Shown piece by piece: positions 17,427 through 26,771 of a stretch of 64,000 nt of DNA (position 1 is the first letter of the stretch; every line of letters begins with the position of its first letter). The DNA is from Chitinophagales bacterium. GTDB lineage: Bacteria > Bacteroidota > Bacteroidia > Chitinophagales > Chitinophagaceae. Made by a program: the position numbers and the translations under genes. The DNA is taken from contig JAIXLO010000126.1 in assembly GCA_026931325.1 (NCBI GenBank), positions 1 through 64,000 of the forward strand. The letters run 5' to 3'. Below the pieces are notes generated by a model. The model was given only the letters and a program-made list of their open reading frames with translations, was not told where the DNA came from and did no database searches.

Positions 17427-20189
17427 ATGAAAATATTTTTAAGGACATCGGCAATTATCGTTTTAGTTTTATTATTTACCAATATTAGGGCTCAAAATAA
17501 TTACATAACGCTTGATGTAAATCGGGTAAAGTTTCAAGAGTTTGTAAATGTTGTAGAAAAGCAAACTAATTATTTTTTTTATTACAATCATTTAGATACT
17601 GATAGTCTATTAATAACTGTTTCAGCTAGTAATAGTAGCCTTTCTGATATATTAAAAATTGTTTTTAAAAACACTGAATTAAATTTTTCAATATCAAACA
17701 ATAATAAAGTTTTTATTTCAAGAGGAGTACAGATGTATGCAGATTTAGGAACTTCTTTTTTTAAAACTGAAACAAAAGAAATAGATAAAAATAAAATTGT
17801 TAAATCGTTTGAAGATACTGTAGAAGATAAAACTTCTGATGATGTAGCTATACAAAATAAGTTAATTGTAATTGGAAAACCCAATGCTGTTATTAGCGAA
17901 AAAGTTACATTAACAGGACACATCAAAAATATAAAGAATAATGAACCTATTGAAAATGCAATAGTTTCTGTTGGTAAAACTTCTGTTGTTACAGATTATT
18001 TAGGAAGATTTTCTATTAACATTACAAAAGGAAGAAGCACACTTTCTGTTTCAAGTGTTGGAATGAGAGATGCATTTCGTCAATTGCTTGTACACTCATC
18101 AGGAAGTTTGGATATTGAAATGCAAGAAAATATTACTAAACTTAAAGGTGTTGTAGTTACATCTTCAAGAAGAAATTCTGGCGTTAAAACACCAAAAATG
18201 GGTGTTGAAAAAATTACTATAAAACAATTGAAACAACAACCTGTAGTATTTGGAGAAGCAGATGTATTAAGAGCTGTATTAACATTACCAGGTGTAACAT
18301 CTGTAGGAGAAGCAAGTACTGGTTATAATGTAAGAGGGGGCTCTGTAGATCAGAATCTTATTTTATTTAATGATGCAACTATTTTTAATCCATCACATTT
18401 ATTTGGATTCTTTTCTGCATTTAACCCTTCAGTTGTAAATAGTGTAGAGCTATATAAAAGTAGCATTCCAGAAAAATTCGGTGGTCGTATTTCATCTGTA
18501 TTAGATGTTACAGTACAGGAAGGAAATAAAAAGAAAGTTGGTGGAGCCGGAGGTATTGGACCATTAACAAGCCATCTTATGTTAGAAAGTCCAATAAAAA
18601 AAGAAAAAGGTTCAGTAATAGTTGGATTTAGAACAACTTATTCGGATTGGATATTAAAAAATTTAAGCGATGAAAGTTTTAAAAATAGTAAAGCATCGTT
18701 TTATGATTTAAGCCTTCATCTTTCTCAACAACTTAATACTAAAAACTTTTTATACATTACTGGTTATTTAAGTAAAGATAAATTTAGATTAGATCAAGAT
18801 ACGCTTTATCAATATCAAAATAAAAATATCAATATAAAATGGAAGCACATTTTTAAAAATAATTTCTTTAGTGTGTTTACTGTAGGTTATGATAATTATA
18901 ACTATGGTATTGAAAGTACATTAAAACCAATAAATGCTTATAACTTAAAATTTGGCATTAGTCAATATTATTTCAAAGCAGATTTTACAAAATCTATAGG
19001 TAATAAGCATAGAATTAATTTTGGTTATAATGGAAATTATTTAAAATTAAATCCAGGAATTTTTCAACCAAGTGATGCAGCTTCATTAGTTGTTCCTATA
19101 ACTATTCAAGAAGAGCAAGGATTAGAAAATGCATTTTATTTAGGAGATAAAATAGAAGTAAATTCTAAGTTAGCAGTTGAAGCAGGTTTAAGAGTTTCTT
19201 CATTTACTGCACTTGGTGCATCAAGAGTTTATACTTATATAGATGGAAATGAAAGAACTGTAACTAATATTCAGGATTCTGTTTTTTATAAAAATGGTCA
19301 AACAATAAAAACTTATTGGGGACCTGAAATAAGACTTTCAGCAAGATATACTTTAAACGAGACATCCTCTATCAAAGTTGGTTTTAATACACTTCGTCAG
19401 TATGTACACATGTTATCAAATACAACTGCTATTTCTCCAACAGATATTTGGAAGTTGAGTGATACTTATGTAAAACCACAAATAGGCAAACAGGTTTCTT
19501 TTGGTTTTTATAAAAACTTTCCTAAACGAGATATAGAAACATCTGTAGAAGTTTATTACAAGTGGTTAGATAATTTTATTGATTATAAAAGTGGTGCTAA
19601 ACTTTTGTTGAATGAACATATTGAAACAGATATTTTAAACTCTAAAGGATATGCTTATGGTATTGAATTTATGGTAAAAAGAAATATAGGAAAATTAAAT
19701 GGTTGGGTTAGTTATACATATTCAAGAACAATGCTAAAAACAGATGATCCTTTAGTAAAAAATCCTGTAAACAGAGGAGATTATTACCCTGCCAATTTTG
19801 ATAAACCACATAGTGTAAACTTAATTGGTAATTATAGATTCTCTCACAGATTTAGTATTTCTCTTTCTGCTGTTTATAGTACTGGTCGTCCTATAACATT
19901 ACCAATTGCTGTTTATAATTATGGTGGAGGTGATAGAGTTTATTACTCTGATAGAAATCAATTTAGAATACCTGATTATTTCAGAACAGATTTTTCTATG
20001 AATATAGAAGGCAATCATAAAATTAAAAAATTAGCACACAGTTCTTGGTCAATTGGTGTATATAATCTTACAGCAAGAAAAAATCCATACTCTGTGTATT
20101 TCACAACTGAAAACAAAAAAATAAAAGGATATCAATTATCCATTTTTGGTTCAGCTATTCCATTTATAACATACAACTTTAAGTTTTAA
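17427..20189 (+). CDS. STN-domain TonB-dependent outer-membrane receptor
   Basis: A 920-residue TonB-dependent receptor for energised import through the outer membrane. The order is: signal peptide (to about residue 22), STN (secretin/TonB N-terminal) domain at about 26-97, a variable linker, a carboxypeptidase-regulatory-like beta domain at about 160-235, a plug at about 255-365 (YNVRGGSVDQNLILFND), then a 22-strand-type barrel ending in Phe (FITYNFKF). STN domains usually relay a signal to a FecR-type anti-sigma factor. No FecI/FecR pair is visible here. The substrate is unknown. It sits in a tight run with a secreted protein, a DUF4249 lipoprotein and an MG2-like protein. Confidence 0.9.
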   Translation: MKIFLRTSAIIVLVLLFTNIRAQNNYITLDVNRVKFQEFVNVVEKQTNYFFYYNHLDTDSLLITVSASNSSLSDILKIVFKNTELNFSISNNNKVFISRGVQMYADLGTSFFKTETKEIDKNKIVKSFEDTVEDKTSDDVAIQNKLIVIGKPNAVISEKVTLTGHIKNIKNNEPIENAIVSVGKTSVVTDYLGRFSINITKGRSTLSVSSVGMRDAFRQLLVHSSGSLDIEMQENITKLKGVVVTSSRRNSGVKTPKMGVEKITIKQLKQQPVVFGEADVLRAVLTLPGVTSVGEASTGYNVRGGSVDQNLILFNDATIFNPSHLFGFFSAFNPSVVNSVELYKSSIPEKFGGRISSVLDVTVQEGNKKKVGGAGGIGPLTSHLMLESPIKKEKGSVIVGFRTTYSDWILKNLSDESFKNSKASFYDLSLHLSQQLNTKNFLYITGYLSKDKFRLDQDTLYQYQNKNINIKWKHIFKNNFFSVFTVGYDNYNYGIESTLKPINAYNLKFGISQYYFKADFTKSIGNKHRINFGYNGNYLKLNPGIFQPSDAASLVVPITIQEEQGLENAFYLGDKIEVNSKLAVEAGLRVSSFTALGASRVYTYIDGNERTVTNIQDSVFYKNGQTIKTYWGPEIRLSARYTLNETSSIKVGFNTLRQYVHMLSNTTAISPTDIWKLSDTYVKPQIGKQVSFGFYKNFPKRDIETSVEVYYKWLDNFIDYKSGAKLLLNEHIETDILNSKGYAYGIEFMVKRNIGKLNGWVSYTYSRTMLKTDDPLVKNPVNRGDYYPANFDKPHSVNLIGNYRFSHRFSISLSAVYSTGRPITLPIAVYNYGGGDRVYYSDRNQFRIPDYFRTDFSMNIEGNHKIKKLAHSSWSIGVYNLTARKNPYSVYFTTENKKIKGYQLSIFGSAIPFITYNFKF

Positions 20190-20202
20190 TATTTTAAAAT
20201 AA

Positions 20203-21342
20203 ATGAAAACTAAAAATTTATATAACCTACTAATCATTTCTGTTTTAGCATTTGGTTGCAGAAAAACTTATTCTCCTCCAGAAATTACTACAGACTATAA
20301 TATTTTAGTAGTAGAAGGATTTATTAATGCAGGTGGCGATAGTAGTTTTTTTAAACTTTCTCGTACTCAAAAATTAGGAGGAATTACTGCTGCAAAGTTT
20401 GAACAGAATGCACAAATAAGTATTCTTTCTTCTACAGGTGCAGAACTTTCAACATCTGTAAATAAAGGCTTTGGAGAGTATTCTATTTTTAGTGCAATGT
20501 TATCTCCAACAGAATCTTATCGCCTTAAAATACAAACTTCAGATGCTAAAATATATCAATCAGATTTAGTAATTGCAAAACAAACTCCTGCTATTGATAG
20601 TGTTACTTGGAAGATTGATAATCAAAAAAATGGAATACAATTTTTTGTTAGTACACATGATGCAACTAAAAACACAAGATATTATAAATGGAATTATGAA
20701 GAAACCTGGGAGTATAAATCTTACTTTGAATCGTTATATAAATTTATAAAAGATACAATAATTGAACTAAGAGCACCAGAAGAACAAATATATCATTGCT
20801 GGTCAACAGAAAAGAATTCTTCTATCAATATATCTACAACAGAAAGATTAGCTGAAGATATAATTAACAATGAAAAAATTTTATTTGTAAATAAAGGAAG
20901 CAATCGTTTTAATCAACGTTATAGTTTATTGGTAAAGCAATATGCACTTACAAAAGAAGCTTATGAGTATTGGCAGCAATTAAAACAAATGACAGAATTA
21001 GGAGGCTCTATTTTTGATGTACAACCTGTACAATTATTAGGAAATATAAAATGTATATCAAATCCTTCAGAACCTGTAATTGGTTTTATAAGTGCAGCAA
21101 CAACTTCTGAAAAAAGAATTTTTATTAATAGAGATGAAGTACCAAGTCTTGTAATACCCTATCCTTTTCAATGTGATATGGTTTCTGTTCCAAAAAAGAA
21201 AGCTACAATGGCTACATACTATATTTCAAAACGCTATATACCAATAGCACCAGATGTTGATGGAGCATATCTTGCTGCTCCTTATGAATGTACTGATTGT
21301 AAATTTTTTGGAGGCGTTACAACTAAACCATCTTTTTGGTAA
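20203..21342 (+). CDS. DUF4249-type outer-membrane lipoprotein
   Basis: A 379-residue lipoprotein. The signal sequence ends in the lipobox LAFGC, with Cys19 as the lipidated residue. The region after it (YNILVVEGFINAGGDSSFFKLSRTQ) looks like the DUF4249 family, which is found almost only in Bacteroidota and usually encoded next to a TonB receptor. It starts 13 bases after the receptor gene. The C-terminal part carries cysteines (PYECTDCKFFGGV). By analogy with SusD-like partners it may help the receptor bind substrate at the surface, but no function is proven for the family as far as I know. Confidence 0.8.
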   Translation: MKTKNLYNLLIISVLAFGCRKTYSPPEITTDYNILVVEGFINAGGDSSFFKLSRTQKLGGITAAKFEQNAQISILSSTGAELSTSVNKGFGEYSIFSAMLSPTESYRLKIQTSDAKIYQSDLVIAKQTPAIDSVTWKIDNQKNGIQFFVSTHDATKNTRYYKWNYEETWEYKSYFESLYKFIKDTIIELRAPEEQIYHCWSTEKNSSINISTTERLAEDIINNEKILFVNKGSNRFNQRYSLLVKQYALTKEAYEYWQQLKQMTELGGSIFDVQPVQLLGNIKCISNPSEPVIGFISAATTSEKRIFINRDEVPSLVIPYPFQCDMVSVPKKKATMATYYISKRYIPIAPDVDGAYLAAPYECTDCKFFGGVTTKPSFW

Positions 21343-21374
21343 TAAAAAATATATCAGAATAATTTTAAGAGTTT

Positions 21375-23750
21375 ATGAATATGCTAAAGATAAAATTACT
21401 ATTTGTTGTTTGCTTGTTTTTTAGTTTAAATGCTTTTGCTCAAAATAATAGTAATGAACAATTGACTACTAAGTTTCAACAATATGTTGCAAATAATTTT
21501 CAAGAAAAAATGTTTGTTCATACCGATAAAAATTTTTATTTATCTGGCGAAACTTTATGGTTTAAAATTTATAACACAGATATAGCAACAAACAAACTTG
21601 CCACTGTAAGTAAAGTTGCTTATGCAGAACTTTTGAATATCGAAAATAAAAGTGTTTTACAAGCCACTATTGAATTACAAGATGGAACAGGTAATGGGCA
21701 ATTTGTTTTACCTCTTACATTACCTTCTGGTAATTATATTTTTAGAGCTTATACAAACTGGATGAAAAATTTTAATGAAGAATTAATTTTTCATAAAACA
21801 ATTACAGTTGTAAATGTGTTTGATAAAAATGAAGACACTATTAAACATTCATTAAAATATGATATTCAATTTTTTCCTGAAGGAGGAAATTTGGTAAACA
21901 ATGTTCAAAGTAAAGTAGCTTTTAAAGCTGTAAATAACTTTGGTGTTGGAATTAATTTTCAAGGAAAAATTGTTAATCAAAATAATGAAGTAATTACAAC
22001 ATTCTCTCCTCAACATTTTGGCATTGGTTCTTTTTTGTTTACACCAAATTCTTCTAATACCTATAAAGCAATTATTGTTACAGAAGCCAATGATACATTA
22101 ACTTTTAACTTACCAACAATTTATAACAATGGTTATGTAATGTTTACAGAAATTAAAAATCATAACATCAATATTTCTGTTCAATCAAGCAGTGAAGCAA
22201 GTAATGAAACAATGTATTTAATTGCTCATAATAATAAAGCAATTCAAATTAATAATGCTCAAAATTTACAAAAAGGAAAAACAATCTTTAGCATTAACCC
22301 TTCATTATTAAATGATGGTGTTACATTCTTTACCATTTTTAATAGTAGCAATAATCCAGTATGTGAAAGATTATTTTATAAAAGACCACAACCAAAAGAA
22401 TTTGTTGAAGCTAAAATAAATAATCAACAATTTAATAATAGAGATAGAGTAAGTATTGATGTATTAAGCTATAATAATCAAAAACAACCAATAGTTTCAA
22501 AGATGTCAATCTCTGTTTTTAAAACAGATGCTTTACAAACAGATGATGTATTAGATATTCAACAATATTTTTGGTTAACATCCAACCTAAAAGGAAATAT
22601 TGAAAATGCTGGCTATTACTTAAATGAAGCAAATGAGCAAACAGATGCTGCATTGGATAATTTATTGCTAACACAAGGTTGGAGAAGATTTAATTGGAAT
22701 GATATTTTACAAACTTCACAAAAGGAGCTAAAATATTTGCCAGAATTTGAAAGTCAATTAATAACAGGCAAGGTAGTAAATAAAACTACATTATTACCAG
22801 CTGAAGGTATTGGTATATATTTAAGTATGCCAGGTAAAGAATTTAGTTTTACTACGGCAATAACAAATAGTAAAGGAGAATTTGTTGCAGTATTGCCAAA
22901 GGTTTCAAATAAAACCTCATTAATTGCACAAACTAATAACAGAGCAGATAGTAATTATAGAATTGATATTAATAGTGCTTATTGGAATAATTTCTCTTCT
23001 TGGAAAACACCAGAATTTTCTATTAATAAAAATGTAGAAAGAGGACTAAATAATTATGGATTAAGTGTACAATCAGAGTACATCTATAATCCTCAACCAA
23101 TTTATCTTCAAACATTTCATTATACACCTTTTTATACCAATTCAGATAATACATATTTGTTAGACAATTATACCAGATTTACAACAATGGAAGAAGTAAT
23201 GAGAGAATATGTTATTGGTGTTTCTGTAAGAAAAAAATCTGGTAATTTTATTTTTAATAGTTTAGATGCACCAAGATTTCAATTCTTTCATACCGATCCA
23301 TTAATTTTATTAGATGGTGTACCTGTATTTGATGCAGATAAAATTATTGCTACAGATCCTTTAAAAATTCAGAGAATAGATTTGGTAACAAGAAGATTCT
23401 TTTATGGACCCTTTGCTTTTGATGGTATTGTAAGCTATACAAGTTATAATGGCAAAATGGCTACATCGGCACTAAACAAAGAATCTTTATTAATAGATTA
23501 TGATGCATTGCAACAACAAAGAGAATTTTACTCACCTAAATATGAATTAAAAGAAAACAAAGAAAGCAGAGTACCAGATTATAGAACTTTATTGTATTGG
23601 TCGCCAAATGTGCATACAAACAAAGATGGAAAAACTAATATTGATTTTTATACTTCAGACCTTGAAGGCAACTTTGTAGCACTCATACAAGGCTTAACAC
23701 AAAATGGTGAACCTGTAAAAAGCATTATTAAATTTAAAGTAGCAAAATAA
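21375..23750 (+). CDS. Large secreted MG2-like protein with a plug-like C-terminus
   Basis: A 791-residue exported protein with a signal peptide ending NAFAQ. The N-terminal part (about 40-150) resembles an alpha-2-macroglobulin MG2-type domain (EKMFVHTDKNFYLSGETLWF and PSGNYIFRAYTNW). Further beta domains follow, with a carboxypeptidase-regulatory-like unit near 455-520 (ITGKVVNKTTLLPAEGIGIY). Near 640-700 there is a segment like a TonB plug (LILLDGVPVFDADKIIATDP), but no barrel. It is the last gene of the cluster, 32 bases after the DUF4249 gene. Such proteins recur beside TonB receptors in Bacteroidota and their role is not established. Met1 or Met3 may be the start. Confidence 0.7.
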   Translation: MNMLKIKLLFVVCLFFSLNAFAQNNSNEQLTTKFQQYVANNFQEKMFVHTDKNFYLSGETLWFKIYNTDIATNKLATVSKVAYAELLNIENKSVLQATIELQDGTGNGQFVLPLTLPSGNYIFRAYTNWMKNFNEELIFHKTITVVNVFDKNEDTIKHSLKYDIQFFPEGGNLVNNVQSKVAFKAVNNFGVGINFQGKIVNQNNEVITTFSPQHFGIGSFLFTPNSSNTYKAIIVTEANDTLTFNLPTIYNNGYVMFTEIKNHNINISVQSSSEASNETMYLIAHNNKAIQINNAQNLQKGKTIFSINPSLLNDGVTFFTIFNSSNNPVCERLFYKRPQPKEFVEAKINNQQFNNRDRVSIDVLSYNNQKQPIVSKMSISVFKTDALQTDDVLDIQQYFWLTSNLKGNIENAGYYLNEANEQTDAALDNLLLTQGWRRFNWNDILQTSQKELKYLPEFESQLITGKVVNKTTLLPAEGIGIYLSMPGKEFSFTTAITNSKGEFVAVLPKVSNKTSLIAQTNNRADSNYRIDINSAYWNNFSSWKTPEFSINKNVERGLNNYGLSVQSEYIYNPQPIYLQTFHYTPFYTNSDNTYLLDNYTRFTTMEEVMREYVIGVSVRKKSGNFIFNSLDAPRFQFFHTDPLILLDGVPVFDADKIIATDPLKIQRIDLVTRRFFYGPFAFDGIVSYTSYNGKMATSALNKESLLIDYDALQQQREFYSPKYELKENKESRVPDYRTLLYWSPNVHTNKDGKTNIDFYTSDLEGNFVALIQGLTQNGEPVKSIIKFKVAK

Positions 23751-23831
23751 TTTTTCTTCTTTTTTATAACATTAAACTTAAAAATTATTTTCTGTAATCT
23801 ATATGATGAAGGAAAAGTTTTAAAAACTCTT

Positions 23832-26096
23832 TTATTTACTTAATTCATCAGTATCAATTCTATCTACCTTTTGTACTCCATTTAGTTGCTTTAATTTTTC
23901 TACTAATTCATCAAGTTCTTCTTTATCGTGCACAAAAACTTTTATAATACCTTCAAACAATCCTTCTTTACTTTCAATAGTTAAGCCTGCAATATTTATT
24001 TTTAAATCACCACTAATAATATTGGTTATTTTATGAATTACTCCTACATCATCTATACCAATAATTCTTAATCCTGTTAAGAAAGAAATTTCTTTATTCT
24101 TAACCCATTTTGTTTTTACCACTCTGTGACCATAATTAGCTAATAATTGTGCAGCATTTGGACAGTTTGTTCTATGTATGATTAATCCTTTACCAGAACT
24201 TACAAAACCAAAAACATCATCACCAGGAATTGGATTACAACACTTAGCTAAAGTATATTGTATCTTATCGCCACTTTCTCCAAAAATTATTAACTCACTA
24301 TCTTTTTTATTTGATTTTTTTATTTGAGGATGTTCTTCTACAACATCTTTTGGAATATTTTTTGGTTTAGGAATATCTAATTTATCGCCATAGGTTTGAA
24401 AATCTTTTAGCTCTTTTAAATCAATACTTTTTGTAGCTATTTTATAAAATAATTCTAATTGAGAAGGTAATTTATAAAATTGCACAAGCTCATCAATATT
24501 ATATTGATTGAAGGCAGCTTTCATACCTTCTAATTTTTTTTGCAAAACATATTTTCCATCTTCTGCAATAATTCTTTTTTCTTCTCTTAATGCATCTTTT
24601 ATTTTAGATTTTGCTCTAGCGGTTACTACAATATTCAACCAATCTTCTGTTGGTTTTTGTTTAGTGCTGGTAATAATTTCAACCTGATCGCCACTACGAA
24701 GTTTATGAGATATTGGCACTAATTTATGATGCACTTTTGCACCAATGCACTGACTACCTACAGCAGTATGTATAGAAAAAGCAAAGTCAAGAGCAGTACT
24801 ACCTTTTGGCAACATTCTTACTTCTCCTTTTGGTGTATAAACATAAATTTCTTCTGCAAGAAAAGATGTTTTAAAATCTTGTAGAAAGTTAATGCTGTCT
24901 GTATCATCTTGTGCAAGAGCTTCTCTAATTTGTCCTAACCATTTATCAAATCTACTTTCGCTGCTTGTTCCCTCTTTGTATTTATAGTGTGCTGCTAATC
25001 CTTTTTCAGCAATATCATTCATACGTTTTGTACGAATTTGAATTTCTACCCATTTTCCATGAGGTCCCATAACTGTTGTATGCAAAGCTTCATAACCATT
25101 GCTTTTAGGGTTGCTTAGCCAATCTCTTAATCTTTCTGGGTTTGGTTTATATTCATCTGTAATAATGCTATATACTTTCCAACACTCTTCTTTTTCTTTA
25201 TCTTGTGCAGAATCTAATATAACTCTAATAGCAAATAAATCATACACTTCATTAAAGCTAACACCTTTCTTTTTCATTTTATTCCAAATAGAGTGTATGC
25301 TCTTTGGTCTGCCATAAATTTCAAACTTAAAACCTGCTGCTGTTAATTTTTCTTTTAATGGTTTTATAAATTCGTTGATATATCTCGTTCTTTCTCTTTT
25401 TGTTTCTGCTAATTTTTTTGCAATATCTCTATACTCATCAGGCTCCATATATTTCATTGCTAAATCTTCTAACTCTGTTTTAATATTATATAATCCCATT
25501 CTGTGAGCAAGAGGTGCATAAACCCAAACAGTTTCACTAGCAATTTTTAATTGCTTTTCTCTTTTTAGAGAATCCAATGTTCTCATATTATGTAGTCTAT
25601 CTGCAAGCTTTATCAATATTACACGAGGATCATCGGTAAGAGTGAGTAATATTTTTTTAAAATTTTCTGCTTGTTGAGATGTATTTGTATCCATCACTGT
25701 AGAAATCTTTGTAAGACCATCTACAATTTTTGCAATCTCACTTCCAAATTCTCTTTCTATATCATCTAATGTAATATCAGTGTCTTCAACAGTATCATGA
25801 AGCAATGCACAAATACTACTTCTGATACCTAAACCAATTTCTTCCACACAAATTGTTGCAACAGCAATAGGATGTAAAATATAAGGTTCGCCACTTTTTC
25901 TACGCATGGTTTTATGAGCTTCTGCACTCATTTCAAAAGCTGTTCTTATTAACTCTTTACCATGCTTATTTAGTTTAGGGCGTAATGCTTTTAATAGGCC
26001 ACGATAGTGCCTTAAAATTTCTTTTTTTTCCTGTTCTTCATTTAAAGTATAAGCAGGAACTTGTGTATCTGAAGTTGTTTTTACTCGTTGAGACAT
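23832..26096 (-). CDS. Bifunctional (p)ppGpp synthetase/hydrolase (Rel/SpoT)
   Basis: A 754-residue long-form stringent-response enzyme. The hydrolase HD domain is intact: His75 and the His100-Asp101 pair (ALLHDTVEDT), and KLADRLHNMRTL at about 163-174. The synthetase domain follows (GRPKSIHSIWNKM, then EIQIRTKRMND). After it come a TGS domain (YTPKGEVRMLPKGSTALDF), a CC-type zinc-finger region (KCCNPIPGDDVFGF to HRTNCPNA) and a C-terminal ACT domain. Intact HD residues support a bifunctional enzyme. As the only one in view it would fit the single Rel of Bacteroidota, though a second copy elsewhere cannot be excluded. Confidence 0.95.
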   Translation of the reverse strand: MSQRVKTTSDTQVPAYTLNEEQEKKEILRHYRGLLKALRPKLNKHGKELIRTAFEMSAEAHKTMRRKSGEPYILHPIAVATICVEEIGLGIRSSICALLHDTVEDTDITLDDIEREFGSEIAKIVDGLTKISTVMDTNTSQQAENFKKILLTLTDDPRVILIKLADRLHNMRTLDSLKREKQLKIASETVWVYAPLAHRMGLYNIKTELEDLAMKYMEPDEYRDIAKKLAETKRERTRYINEFIKPLKEKLTAAGFKFEIYGRPKSIHSIWNKMKKKGVSFNEVYDLFAIRVILDSAQDKEKEECWKVYSIITDEYKPNPERLRDWLSNPKSNGYEALHTTVMGPHGKWVEIQIRTKRMNDIAEKGLAAHYKYKEGTSSESRFDKWLGQIREALAQDDTDSINFLQDFKTSFLAEEIYVYTPKGEVRMLPKGSTALDFAFSIHTAVGSQCIGAKVHHKLVPISHKLRSGDQVEIITSTKQKPTEDWLNIVVTARAKSKIKDALREEKRIIAEDGKYVLQKKLEGMKAAFNQYNIDELVQFYKLPSQLELFYKIATKSIDLKELKDFQTYGDKLDIPKPKNIPKDVVEEHPQIKKSNKKDSELIIFGESGDKIQYTLAKCCNPIPGDDVFGFVSSGKGLIIHRTNCPNAAQLLANYGHRVVKTKWVKNKEISFLTGLRIIGIDDVGVIHKITNIISGDLKINIAGLTIESKEGLFEGIIKVFVHDKEELDELVEKLKQLNGVQKVDRIDTDELSK

Positions 26097-26144
26097 AGTA
26101 TAACGAATATAAGAAAATAGTTTTTCTGTAAAATATTTTTCTTC

Positions 26145-26759
26145 TTATAACGCTAAATTTAATAAAGTATTGGGATGTTGTAGGTGTAATACTTGTAACC
26201 CTGCCTTCTCGGCACCTTCAATATTTATTAATGTATCATCTATAAATAAAGTTTCTTTAGGATTTAAGCCCTGCTCTTGTAATATATTGATATAGCTTTC
26301 TGTATAAGGTTTTCTAAAGCCACACAAATGAGAGTAATATGTTTTTATGAATAGATTATTGAAGTTGTGGTTTGGTGAAACCAAGTTAGCCGTTTTTATA
26401 AAACAATTATAATGTATTTCATTTGTATTAGAGTATAAAAATATTTTGTATTTACTTTTTAGTTTTTGTAAAAATTGTATTCTTTCTTTTGGAAGATTTA
26501 ATAACATAGCATTCCAGGCATTTTTTATTTGTTCATTTGTTAGCTGCATATTAGAAATATTTCTAAAAATAGTATAAAAACTTTCTGGAGTTATTTTTCC
26601 TGTTTCTAATTGTTCAAATAATTCAGATGCTTTATGCTGATTATATAAAGCAGAAAAATTATTTACTCCTAAATTGATAAAAGCTCTTTCGGTAAGAGTA
26701 TAATCAATATTTAGCAATACACCACCAAAGTCGAAAATGATGTTTTTAATGTTTGACAT
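26145..26759 (-). CDS. HAD-superfamily hydrolase (subclass IA)
   Basis: A 204-residue haloacid-dehalogenase-type hydrolase, probably a phosphatase for a small metabolite. Motif I is IIFDFGGVLL, with the nucleophile Asp at about residue 10. The second Asp is Gly, as in many subclass IA members of the YihX type. Motif II is FLYSNT, the motif III lysine is in GFRKPYTESY, and motif IV is FIDDTLINIEGA. The helical cap lies between motifs I and II. It is encoded 12 bases after the M28 peptidase gene and 48 bases before rel on the same strand, so cotranscription is likely. The substrate is unknown. Confidence 0.88.
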   Translation of the reverse strand: MSNIKNIIFDFGGVLLNIDYTLTERAFINLGVNNFSALYNQHKASELFEQLETGKITPESFYTIFRNISNMQLTNEQIKNAWNAMLLNLPKERIQFLQKLKSKYKIFLYSNTNEIHYNCFIKTANLVSPNHNFNNLFIKTYYSHLCGFRKPYTESYINILQEQGLNPKETLFIDDTLINIEGAEKAGLQVLHLQHPNTLLNLAL

Positions 26760-26771
26760 AGTTTTGAAAAA

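Noticed and set aside
23751..23831. Terminator between the MG2-like gene and rel
   Set aside because: The only inverted repeat (GTTTTAAAAAC) is a pure AT palindrome of a kind frequent in this genome by chance.
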